This document shows, in pieces, positions 1-5,572 of a stretch of 8,313 bases of DNA. Positions within the stretch are counted from its first letter, which is position 1, and each line of letters begins with the position of its first letter. The notes under the pieces are model-generated. The model ran no database searches and had not been told where the DNA came from. It saw only the letters and a program-made list of their open reading frames with translations. Origin of the DNA: an uncultured Leptolyngbya sp. (GTDB lineage: Bacteria > Cyanobacteriota > Cyanobacteriia > Phormidesmidales > Phormidesmidaceae); contig CALBPH010000816.1 in NCBI GenBank assembly GCA_937899365.1, positions 1 through 8,313 of the forward strand, given 5' to 3'. A program made the translations under genes and the position numbers.

Positions 1-926
1 ATGTTTTTCTGGAGCTGATCGGCGGTCCCGTAGGGATGGCGGAGGGCGATCAGGCTGTGGGTGTCGGCCAGCTGCTTGTCTCGGATAGCCGTAAGACCGT
101 TAAGGGTGGTCTCTGTTTGTGGCCCGGTTTGGTAAACCTCGAGGTTATGGCGAGAAACGCTTGCCCCCAGGTTGATGGCCGTGGTCCGATAGCGACTATC
201 CCGCGCCTGGGAAACGGCGGTTTTGCCAATGTGGACGGTTTCAGCAGAGTCTTGCTGTAGCCGCAGGTGGGTCACCTCAGCATTGTCGTGGACCCAGACC
301 TCTGTGACGCTGTTGGTAAAGCTAGAGCCCGTGCCGTGAAACTCTTCCACCAGGGTAACGGCACTGCTAGCTTCTGCAATTACCAGACAGCGAGGCTGTA
401 CCAACAGGGCATCGCCTATGGTCAGATAAATAATCTGAACCGGCTGCTCAGCCACAGTGTTCTTCTCAATATGGATCACTGCCGCATCGGCAAAGCCAGC
501 GGTGTTGAGGGCGGTAAAGACTTCGTTGTTGCCCTGGACTTGGGCCAGACAGTCGGGGATAGCCGCTAGCTGGCTCAGAACGCTAATACCGTCCCCCAGG
601 TTAGAGAGGCTTTCTACAAAGGTGCCATTGACAAACACGACTTGGCTGCCGTCGGTCAGGCTGACATCGGTCAGTAGCGTTTTGGCCTGTTCCAGGACAG
701 TATCAGCCGGTGCTGCCGGTACCTGAAATGCTGTTGCCAGCATTGAGGATAAATCGGTAAACCGCCAGTCCTCATCTCGATTGGATGGAAAGGCCCGTTC
801 TTGTACCAGGGCTCGGGCGGCGGCGCGCAGGTCATCCAGCGCTAAAGAAGAATTTTGGGCGGCACTCGCGGCCTGAGCCAACAGCGACTCTAAATAGCGA
901 TCGCCCACAGCGGCTACCGTACTCAT
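1..926 (-). CDS. sufD: SufD, Fe-S cluster assembly scaffold subunit (N-terminal 308 codons, cut by window edge)
   Basis: SufD pairs with SufB and two SufC ATPases in the cytosolic SufBC2D complex that assembles Fe-S clusters. The frame is open from the ATG at 926 to the left edge, about 308 codons. The family is usually near 450 aa, so roughly the last third, including the conserved C-terminal core, is missing. Reading shows the N-terminal SufD hallmark EDWRFTD around residues 52-58, a variable stretch, then the start of the beta-helix core (segments such as VVFVNGTF, AAVIHIEKN and HNLEVYQTGPQTETTLNG). The visible part ends at THSLIALRHPYGTADQLQKN, which matches the 'THS..al..P.GtadQl.K' segment of cyanobacterial SufD as I remember it. 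The ATG overlaps the sufC stop as ATGA (926-923), which implies translational coupling in a sufBCD operon. sufS probably follows outside the window, as in Synechocystis; that is inference. Confidence 0.93.
   Translation of the reverse strand, partial: MSTVAAVGDRYLESLLAQAASAAQNSSLALDDLRAAARALVQERAFPSNRDEDWRFTDLSSMLATAFQVPAAPADTVLEQAKTLLTDVSLTDGSQVVFVNGTFVESLSNLGDGISVLSQLAAIPDCLAQVQGNNEVFTALNTAGFADAAVIHIEKNTVAEQPVQIIYLTIGDALLVQPRCLVIAEASSAVTLVEEFHGTGSSFTNSVTEVWVHDNAEVTHLRLQQDSAETVHIGKTAVSQARDSRYRTTAINLGASVSRHNLEVYQTGPQTETTLNGLTAIRDKQLADTHSLIALRHPYGTADQLQKN
897..904. repeat. HIP1 palindrome inside the sufD 5' end
   Basis: A second GCGATCGC core lies in the first codons of sufD, encoding the GDRY segment on the minus strand. 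It is another copy of the common cyanobacterial HIP1 element. Confidence 0.8.
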
Positions 927-1705
927 GAGGCCACCGCCTGCTCTTCCAAGAGCCATTCGTACCCTTTAGCTTCAAGGGCTAGGGCTAGTTCTCGGGTACC
1001 GGTTTTAATGATTTGCCCACCGCACATGACATGGACATAATCGGGCACGATGTAGTTAAGCAACCGCTGGTAGTGGGTAATTACTAAGTTGGCGCTGTCC
1101 GGTGTGGCTAGCTTGTTAACGCCTTCTGCCACAGTCTTTAAAGCGTCAATGTCCAAACCAGAATCGGTTTCATCCAAAATGGCTAGGGTGGGTTCTAGCA
1201 GCGCCATCTGTAGAATTTCGTTGCGCTTTTTCTCGCCACCCGAAAAGCCTTCGTTAACGCTGCGGTCTAAAAAGCTGGTGTCCATTTTGACGACTTCGGT
1301 TTTCTCTTCGATCAGATCGTCAAAGTCAAACACGTCCACTTCATCTTTACCGTGGGCTGTGCGGTGAGAATTGTAGGCCACCCGCAAAAACTCACGATTG
1401 CTAACGCCAGGAATCTCTAGCGGATATTGAAAGGCTAGAAAAATGCCCGCCGTGGCCCGCTCATGGGGCTCAAGTTCGGATAAGGCTTTACCGTTGAACT
1501 CAATTGTACCTGCGGTGATCTCATAGTCTGGATGACCGGCAAGCACCTTTGAAAACGTACTTTTGCCAGAACCATTGAGACCCATGATGGCATGGATTTC
1601 ACCCGCTTTTACGTCAAGGTTAAGCCCCTTGAGGATTTCGGTTCCGTCTACGCTGGCCCGTAGATCTTTGACGGAGAGAATTGTTTTGGCGTCTGGGTTA
1701 ATCAT
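923..1705 (-). CDS. sufC: SufC, Fe-S cluster assembly ABC-type ATPase
   Basis: SufC is the soluble ABC ATPase of the SufBC2D scaffold; its ATP-driven dimerisation reshapes SufB-SufD during cluster assembly. The 260 residues match the usual family length. All ATPase motifs are present: Walker A GLNGSGKST (42-50), Q-loop Q93 in AFQYP, signature FSGGEKKR (154-161), Walker B LAILDE (174-179), the D-loop SGLD (182-185) and the H-loop His211 in ITHYQRLL. There is no membrane segment, as expected, because SufC is not a transporter despite its fold. The ATG at 1705 lies 23 bases after the sufB stop, with no strong Shine-Dalgarno sequence (the leader is rich in CCACCC). The stop overlaps the sufD start by ATGA. 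Nothing is missing or odd. Confidence 0.98.
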   Translation of the reverse strand: MINPDAKTILSVKDLRASVDGTEILKGLNLDVKAGEIHAIMGLNGSGKSTFSKVLAGHPDYEITAGTIEFNGKALSELEPHERATAGIFLAFQYPLEIPGVSNREFLRVAYNSHRTAHGKDEVDVFDFDDLIEEKTEVVKMDTSFLDRSVNEGFSGGEKKRNEILQMALLEPTLAILDETDSGLDIDALKTVAEGVNKLATPDSANLVITHYQRLLNYIVPDYVHVMCGGQIIKTGTRELALALEAKGYEWLLEEQAVAS

Positions 1706-1728
1706 TAAAGTGTATCTAGAGGGTGGGG

Positions 1729-3165
1729 TTAGCCAACAGAATTTTCGAGCTTTAGGGCCAGCAGCTTGTCGGCCTCAGCGGCAAACTCCATGGGCAGTTT
1801 ATTAAACACGTCGCGACAGAATCCACTGATAATCATGGAGACTGCATCTTCTGGGGAAATCCCCCGCTGGGCAAAGTAAAACAGCTGGTCTTCACCAATT
1901 TTAGAGGTGGAGGCCTCATGCTCTACCTGCCCCGTGTAGTTCTGAACCTGAATGTAGGGATAGGTATTGGCGTTGGAGGTGTCGCCAATTAACATGGAGT
2001 CGCACTGGGAGTAGTTGCGGGCGTTCTCGGCCTTTGGATTGACCTTAACCAGACCGCGATAGCTGTTTTTAGAATTGCCAGCGGAAATCCCCTTGGAGAT
2101 AATGGTGCTGCGGGTGTTTTTACCCACATGGATCATCTTGGTACCCGTGTCGGCTTGCTGCATATTGTTGGTGAGGGCAACTGAGTAAAACTCACCAACG
2201 GAGTTGTCGCCCACCAGCACACAGCTGGGGTACTTCCAGGTAATGGCTGAACCGGTTTCTACCTGGGTCCAGGAGATTTTAGAGTTATTACCGGCGCAAA
2301 GACCGCGTTTGGTCACAAAGTTATAGATGCCGCCTTTGCCATCTTTGTCGCCAGCAAACCAGTTTTGCACCGTAGAGTAATTAATCTTGGCGTCGTCTAG
2401 GGCCACCAGTTCAACAATCGCTGCGTGCAGCTGATTGCTGTCGTACATTGGGGCGGTGCAGCCTTCTAAATAGGTGACAGAGCTGCCCTTGTCGGCAATG
2501 ACTAGGGTGCGCTCAAACTGACCCGAATCTCCGTTATTGATGCGGAAATAGGTGGACAGGTCCATTGGACACTGGGTGTTTTCAGGGATGTACACAAAGG
2601 AGCCATCGCTAAAAACAGCTGAGTTAAGGGCCGTAAAGTAGTTATCTGCTGACGGGACAACGGTCCCCAAATACTTCTTAATTAGCTCGGGATACTCTTG
2701 AATCGCTTCGGAAATTGAGCAAAAAATAATCCCGTGTTCCGCCAGCTCCTCTTTAAATGTGGTGGCAATGGAAACACTGTCAAAAACTGCGTCAACTGCC
2801 ACATTAGTCAGCCGTTTTTGCTCTGAGAGCGGCAGTCCTAGCTTTTCGAACGTGGCTAGGATTTCAGGATCCACCTCATCTAGACTGTTCAATTTCTCAC
2901 TTTGCTTGGGCGCAGAGTAATAGATGATGTCCTGATAGTTCATGGGCTCATAGTTGACGTTGGGCCACGTGGGCTCCGTCATCTTTAGCCACTGTCGGTA
3001 GGCCTTGAGGCGGAACTCCAGCATGAAGTCCGGCTCGTTTTTCTTTTTCGAAATCAGGCGAATGATGTCTTCATTCAACCCGCGAGGGATGACATCGGAT
3101 TCTACATCGGTGACAAATCCGTATTTGTAGGGCTGACTAACAACGGATTGAACGCTAGTGCTCAT
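1729..3165 (-). CDS. sufB: SufB, Fe-S cluster assembly scaffold subunit
   Basis: SufB is the central scaffold of SufBC2D and accepts sulfur from SufS/SufE-type donors. The 478-aa length is typical of cyanobacterial and plastid SufB. The N-terminus has the family pattern YGFVTDVESDVIPRGLNED (residues 15-33) and FMLEFRLKAYRQW (47-59). In the beta-helix core, Cys236 in LEGCTAP matches the sulfur-accepting Cys254 of E. coli SufB, and Cys388 in YSQCDSMLIG matches E. coli Cys405. The segment VEHEAS (414-419) matches the conserved Glu/His ligand region, and the C-terminus SMIISGFCRDVFNKLPMEF is classic. These equivalences are from remembered family knowledge, not an alignment. The ATG at 3165 has no good Shine-Dalgarno. 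The gene lies 98 bases after ftrC on the same strand and 23 before sufC, and is probably cotranscribed with both. Confidence 0.98.
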   Translation of the reverse strand: MSTSVQSVVSQPYKYGFVTDVESDVIPRGLNEDIIRLISKKKNEPDFMLEFRLKAYRQWLKMTEPTWPNVNYEPMNYQDIIYYSAPKQSEKLNSLDEVDPEILATFEKLGLPLSEQKRLTNVAVDAVFDSVSIATTFKEELAEHGIIFCSISEAIQEYPELIKKYLGTVVPSADNYFTALNSAVFSDGSFVYIPENTQCPMDLSTYFRINNGDSGQFERTLVIADKGSSVTYLEGCTAPMYDSNQLHAAIVELVALDDAKINYSTVQNWFAGDKDGKGGIYNFVTKRGLCAGNNSKISWTQVETGSAITWKYPSCVLVGDNSVGEFYSVALTNNMQQADTGTKMIHVGKNTRSTIISKGISAGNSKNSYRGLVKVNPKAENARNYSQCDSMLIGDTSNANTYPYIQVQNYTGQVEHEASTSKIGEDQLFYFAQRGISPEDAVSMIISGFCRDVFNKLPMEFAAEADKLLALKLENSVG

Positions 3166-3227
3166 GATTGACCGAAAAGGGGTGTGGAGGAATTTAGGTG
3201 AATGCTGATCTGACTACAGGAAACGGC

Positions 3228-3241
3228 GGGGGATGACCCCC
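3228..3241 (-). other. GC hairpin in the ftrC-sufB spacer
   Basis: On the minus strand the spacer reads GGGGG-TCAT-CCCCC, a perfect 5-bp GC stem with a four-base loop, 22 bases after the ftrC stop. The following bases are GCCGTTTCC, so there is no U-tract and it is a poor intrinsic terminator. It could be a transcript-stabilising or processing hairpin that sets the ftrC:sufB ratio. The stem is short and a chance occurrence is possible. Confidence 0.45.
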
Positions 3242-3263
3242 TGCTCGTCCATGGAATCCATCG

Positions 3264-3623
3264 TTAATACTTATTTGTTTCTGTGCGAATCCGCTCAAAT
3301 GAGATATCTTGCTCTTTGCCCGCAAAGTCGTTGTCTTCTGTCAGGAAAAGCATGCAGTGGCATTCACGACGTTCCTGCATGGGGACGCAGGGGCAGTTCC
3401 AATAAACGCTCTTGACTTCAGCTTCTTTGTCTTCGTAGTGACGGCAGGGACATAGGGCTGCACCAAAGTCATCCTTATGCTTAGCCAAACCCTCAAGCAC
3501 TACGGACGTCACACCGAGATCAGCACAAAAATAAGTGCCGGTGCGCTTGGCATAGCTTTGGGCAAAATTCCGCATCAGCTCGAGGTTTTTGTCTGTGGCC
3601 TGTGTAGGCTTACTTATGCTCAT
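3264..3623 (-). CDS. ftrC: Ferredoxin:thioredoxin reductase catalytic (beta) chain
   Basis: FtrC is the catalytic [4Fe-4S] subunit of ferredoxin:thioredoxin reductase. It passes electrons from photosynthetically reduced ferredoxin to a disulfide and on to thioredoxin, which light-activates carbon metabolism enzymes. The signature cysteines are all present (numbering from the ATG at 3623): Cys33 in YFCADLG, the CPC motif (58, 60) followed by RHYEDKEAE, the CPC in WNCPCVPM (77, 79), and CHC (88, 90) before MLFL. I chose the ATG at 3623, giving 119 aa, close to the usual size. The frame stays open to an ATG at 3677 (137 aa), but that start lies inside a SufR operator and upstream of the likely -10, and its extra 18 residues do not look like the family. 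The partner ftrV is not in the window. Its place at the head of sufBCD suggests SufR control, which is inference. Confidence 0.95.
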   Translation of the reverse strand: MSISKPTQATDKNLELMRNFAQSYAKRTGTYFCADLGVTSVVLEGLAKHKDDFGAALCPCRHYEDKEAEVKSVYWNCPCVPMQERRECHCMLFLTEDNDFAGKEQDISFERIRTETNKY

Positions 3624-3655
3624 GTGATGAATGGGGATGCTGAGACAACCAGATG

Positions 3656-3661
3656 ATTCTA
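3656..3661 (-). promoter_or_regulatory. Candidate -10 element of the ftrC-sufBCD promoter
   Basis: The minus strand reads TAGAAT here, one mismatch from TATAAT and fitting the cyanobacterial TAnnnT pattern. No convincing -35 hexamer stands 16-18 bases upstream; that space is filled by a SufR operator (3670-3683), so repression by occlusion would be direct. Transcription would begin near 3649, giving a leader of about 26 bases to the ftrC ATG at 3623. This geometry rejects the upstream start at 3677. Confidence 0.5.
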
Positions 3662-3669
3662 TAATTAAA

Positions 3670-3683
3670 CAACACATAAGTTG
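3670..3683. promoter_or_regulatory. SufR operator 1 (CAAC-N6-GTTG)
   Basis: The plus strand reads CAAC ACATAA GTTG, a perfect match to the inverted repeat CAAC-N6-GTTG described for SufR binding in the Synechocystis sufR-sufB regulatory region. It lies 8 bases upstream of the ftrC -10 candidate, where bound SufR would block RNA polymerase. It also overlaps the ATG at 3675-3677, arguing against that codon as the ftrC start. Confidence 0.85.
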
Positions 3684-3722
3684 CTTAACTATTTAAAGAG
3701 TAATCGAGGCAGCAGACTTTAG

Positions 3723-3736
3723 CAACATATGTGTTG
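3723..3736. promoter_or_regulatory. SufR operator 2 (CAAC-N6-GTTG)
   Basis: The plus strand reads CAAC ATATGT GTTG, the second perfect CAAC-N6-GTTG site, with a palindromic CATATG core. Its centre is 53 bp from that of operator 1, close to five turns of B-DNA, so two bound SufR dimers would sit on the same face of the helix. Its right half overlaps a possible sufR -35 (TTGTTA, 3734-3739), consistent with autoregulation. A two-site arrangement is also known in Synechocystis. Confidence 0.85.
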
Positions 3737-3751
3737 TTAAAGTAGAAGCAG

Positions 3752-3781
3752 TTGAGCTTTACTGTTTACAGTCCGTAATAT
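3752..3781 (+). promoter_or_regulatory. Candidate sufR promoter
   Basis: TTGAGC (3752-3757) and TAATAT (3776-3781, a TAnnnT match) are 18 bases apart and would start transcription near 3788, leaving a short leader of about 15-18 bases. An alternative pair is TTGTTA (3734-3739, inside operator 2) with TTTACT (3758-3763), also 18 apart, which would place the operator directly on the -35. The sequence alone does not decide between them. Confidence 0.4.
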
Positions 3782-3789
3782 GCGATCGC
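3782..3789. repeat. HIP1 palindrome in the sufR leader
   Basis: GCGATCGC is the core of the highly iterated palindrome HIP1, abundant in many cyanobacterial genomes. This copy lies between the sufR -10 candidate and its start codon. It supports a cyanobacterial origin; no regulatory role is implied. Confidence 0.85.
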
Positions 3790-3802
3790 AACTTCAGGTC
3801 CG

Positions 3803-4438
3803 ATGATGTCAGCGCAGCAGCCATCCACAAAGGACGATATCCTTCAGTTCTTGCTGAAATCAGGTCAGTCAACCGCCCAGGCGTTGGCTGAGAGTTTGGG
3901 CGTTAGCCCCCAAGCGATTCGGCGTCACCTTAAGGATCTGCAAACCGAGGAACTGGTGGAACACCAGGTGATGCAGTCGGGCATGGGGCGTCCCAACTAT
4001 ATTTATCAGCTCAGTTCCAAGGGGCGGGCTCAGTTTCCCTCCCAATACGATCAGTTTGCTGTTTCACTGCTCGACACCCTAACCGAGACCGTTGGCCCTG
4101 AGCAGGTGGGGGTTATATTGCGGCAGCAGTGGCATCGCAAGGCCCAACACTATTGTGAAACCCTGGGCAGTGGCCCCCTACCTGAGCGGGTGCAGCAGCT
4201 AGTCAATCTGCGACAAGCCGAAGGGTATATGGCTGAATTCCACCACGGTGAGGACGAAGACACTTACATCATTACCGAATACAACTGTGCCATTTCCCAG
4301 GTGGCAGAATCTTACCCGGCCGTCTGTGGTCATGAGTTGGCTATGTTTGCCGTGGCCCTACCCGACTGCCAGGTGGAACGCACCCATTGGCTGGTGCGGG
4401 GTGAGCACCTATGTGGGTATAAAATTGCAAAGAAATAA
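3803..4438 (+). CDS. sufR: SufR, Fe-S-binding transcriptional repressor of the suf operon
   Basis: SufR senses cellular Fe-S and iron/redox state through a bound cluster and represses sufBCDS in cyanobacteria. The 211-aa protein has an N-terminal winged helix-turn-helix (about residues 11-55, with LAESLGVSPQAIRRHLKDL as the recognition unit) of the DeoR/ArsR-like type. The C-terminal half has Cys162, Cys175, Cys189 and Cys204, exactly the family spacing C-X12-C-X13-C-X14-C that ligates the cluster; an extra Cys118 lies upstream. Tandem ATGs occur at 3803 and 3806. A weak AGG (3796-3798) is 7 bases before the second and only 4 before the first, so 3806 is the likelier start. It is divergent from ftrC-sufBCD and flanked by two matching operators, so both target and autoregulation are visible in the window. 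Confidence 0.97.
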   Translation: MMSAQQPSTKDDILQFLLKSGQSTAQALAESLGVSPQAIRRHLKDLQTEELVEHQVMQSGMGRPNYIYQLSSKGRAQFPSQYDQFAVSLLDTLTETVGPEQVGVILRQQWHRKAQHYCETLGSGPLPERVQQLVNLRQAEGYMAEFHHGEDEDTYIITEYNCAISQVAESYPAVCGHELAMFAVALPDCQVERTHWLVRGEHLCGYKIAKK

Positions 4439-4611
4439 CCCCCATAACCAGTTTTTGCCGTCGTTAAGGCGGTTACTGACCACCCTTCAGCAGCTATGGT
4501 CCTGGCATATTTATGTCTGCGGCGCTGCTGCTCCCCGGTAGGATTTTATCCGCCAAGCATTGATACATTGCAGATCGCACAGATCGATTCATCCTCCAAC
4601 TCAGCAACGGC
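4439..4611. other. Spacer between sufR and the 94-aa gene
   Basis: This 173-base gap shows no hairpin with a U-tract after sufR. Near its right end a 9-base near-repeat occurs (CAGATCGCA at 4571 and CAGATCGAT at 4580), and TGATACATT (4561-4569) could hold a weak -10 for the next gene. No RNA gene is recognisable. Confidence 0.4.
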
Positions 4612-4896
4612 ATGTTTGACCAAACCCTTCAATTTCTGACCCCAGAAGAATCTGCTGAGGTAGACAAAGCGCTGTTGACGACACCAGAAAAGTTCTTGAC
4701 CCGGTTAACCCTCTCGACGGCAAAGCTGCTGGCGTTTATTGCTAAGGATTTGAACACCTCTGTAGATGAGCTCACCACAGCACAGATCATTGCTTGGTAT
4801 GAGACAGATTCTAAGCGGAAACAGGAGCAAGGAGTGAGTGCTTCGGTTTTGAAATGGGAAGCCACCAACTTAGAAGATATCAATTTAGAACGTTAA
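4612..4896 (+). CDS. Small helical protein of unknown function (94 aa)
   Basis: I do not recognise this family. The protein is acidic to neutral and soluble-looking, has no cysteine, signal peptide or membrane segment, and appears largely alpha-helical. One helix spans about residues 12-23 (EESAEVDKALL), another about 26-46 (EKFLTRLTLSTAKLLAFIAKD), and a third lies around 53-70 (ELTTAQIIAWYETDSKRK). The last part is polar and ends NLEDINLER. The ATG at 4612 has no clear Shine-Dalgarno, which is common here. It runs in the same direction as sufR, 173 bases downstream, so it may be a read-through partner or an independent gene. Coding-like amino-acid composition and a start at the head of the frame favour a real gene. 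The opposite strand is also open across most of it (4629-4883), but that translation lacks a plausible context. Confidence 0.72.
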   Translation: MFDQTLQFLTPEESAEVDKALLTTPEKFLTRLTLSTAKLLAFIAKDLNTSVDELTTAQIIAWYETDSKRKQEQGVSASVLKWEATNLEDINLER

Positions 4897-5174
4897 CACT
4901 GACTGATTTTTGAAGATAGTCCAGCAACCCATAGCTTCATGACTTTCTAGCAATGTTCAGCATATTTATAGGAACGGTAAAGGATTTTCCTCTAAAGAAA
5001 CTGTACTTAATTAAGGACAGTCAAGATTAATAAGACAGGTGGTTTGACGCGGCTGCTACAGCGATTGTGCTGTTCAGGTGGTTCCCATGGGTTTGTTTTT
5101 TGTTGGAATCCAGCCTGGTATGGCCTATGTCTCAATCTGTCTGCCGTGTGAAGGATTATGGAATTTGATTCAAT
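4897..5174. other. 278-bp spacer with a palindrome, upstream of the TPR-like gene
   Basis: There is no convincing gene here. The spacer contains the 22-bp palindrome described separately, AT-rich DNA around it (TTAATAAG at 5027-5034), a TTGACG at 5044-5049 without a good partner -10, and an AAGGA at 5151-5155. A 35-codon frame from ATG 5088 ends inside the next gene and looks spurious. Confidence 0.5.
5000..5021. promoter_or_regulatory. 22-bp near-perfect palindrome, possible operator
   Basis: The left half ACTGTACTTAA (5000-5010) and right half TTAAGGACAGT (5011-5021) are reverse complements except for one base pair, so 20 of 22 positions are symmetric. The centre, CTTAATTAAG, is a perfect 10-bp palindrome, and the outer arms are ACTGT/ACAGT. 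It has no U-tract and no loop, so it resembles a dimeric repressor or activator site rather than a terminator. It lies 154 bp before the TPR-like gene and 103 bp after the 94-aa gene. I do not recognise the consensus. Confidence 0.55.
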
Positions 5175-5561
5175 ATGATGATGTTATTTGATCGAGGCAA
5201 TCGCTCTGCAGATCACCTTTATCTGGAAGCTCGTTCGCGATGGACAAAAATTGTGAGCCTTAGCATTTACGACAGTGAAGACATGCTCCGTTCAGTTGCA
5301 AGATTGCTACAAAAAGCTAGACAGCAAAATTCTCGTCATGTTCCATCCCTGGTGTTGCTCAGTGATGTACTGATGGCGCTTGGGGCTGAGCGAAATGCAA
5401 TGGAGGTTATTGACTCGCTGATAGCCATTGATCCAGGCAACGAGACCCATGTGCAAAAAAAGCTGCTGCTCAATCAGCTACAGGGGCATCGTACGGATAC
5501 TAACCTGAATGCCGTGCGTGAGTTTGTTGAGGCACGCTGGACCGAAACCAATGATTGGTAA
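5175..5561 (+). CDS. Small TPR-like protein (128 aa)
   Basis: Function is not known. The clearest element is one tetratricopeptide-like helix pair at about residues 57-89: PSLVLLSDVLMALGAERNAM followed by EVIDSLIAIDPGN, with the small residues and terminal DPGN typical of a TPR. A preceding amphipathic helix (about 35-50, EDMLRSVARLLQKARQ) and a following one (93-102) could complete a short superhelix. Such proteins usually act as protein-binding adaptors; the partner cannot be inferred. No signal peptide or membrane segment is present. Three consecutive ATGs (5175, 5178, 5181) compete as starts. The only purine-rich site, AAGGA at 5151-5155, is too far upstream of the first, so the start is uncertain by a few residues. 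The gene ends 11 bases from the end of the convergent J-domain gene. Confidence 0.78.
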   Translation: MMMLFDRGNRSADHLYLEARSRWTKIVSLSIYDSEDMLRSVARLLQKARQQNSRHVPSLVLLSDVLMALGAERNAMEVIDSLIAIDPGNETHVQKKLLLNQLQGHRTDTNLNAVREFVEARWTETNDW

Positions 5562-5572
5562 TAAATCAAAGA

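Noticed and set aside
36..726. Three plus-strand open frames across the left end
   Set aside because: They lie antisense to sufD, whose translation shows family motifs throughout; none of the plus-strand products resembles a protein family.
4449..4476. Possible sufR terminator (GCCG...GCGG near AACCAGTTTTTGCCG)
   Set aside because: The arms pair over only about three bases and no T-tract follows, so an intrinsic terminator is not supported.
4629..4883. Antisense 84-codon frame over the 94-aa gene
   Set aside because: It mirrors the coding frame, starts and stops inside it, and its Ser/Val-rich composition has no supporting context.
5088..5192. Short frame (MGLFFVGIQPG...) in the spacer before the TPR-like gene
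   Set aside because: It has no ribosome binding site and runs out of frame into the following gene.
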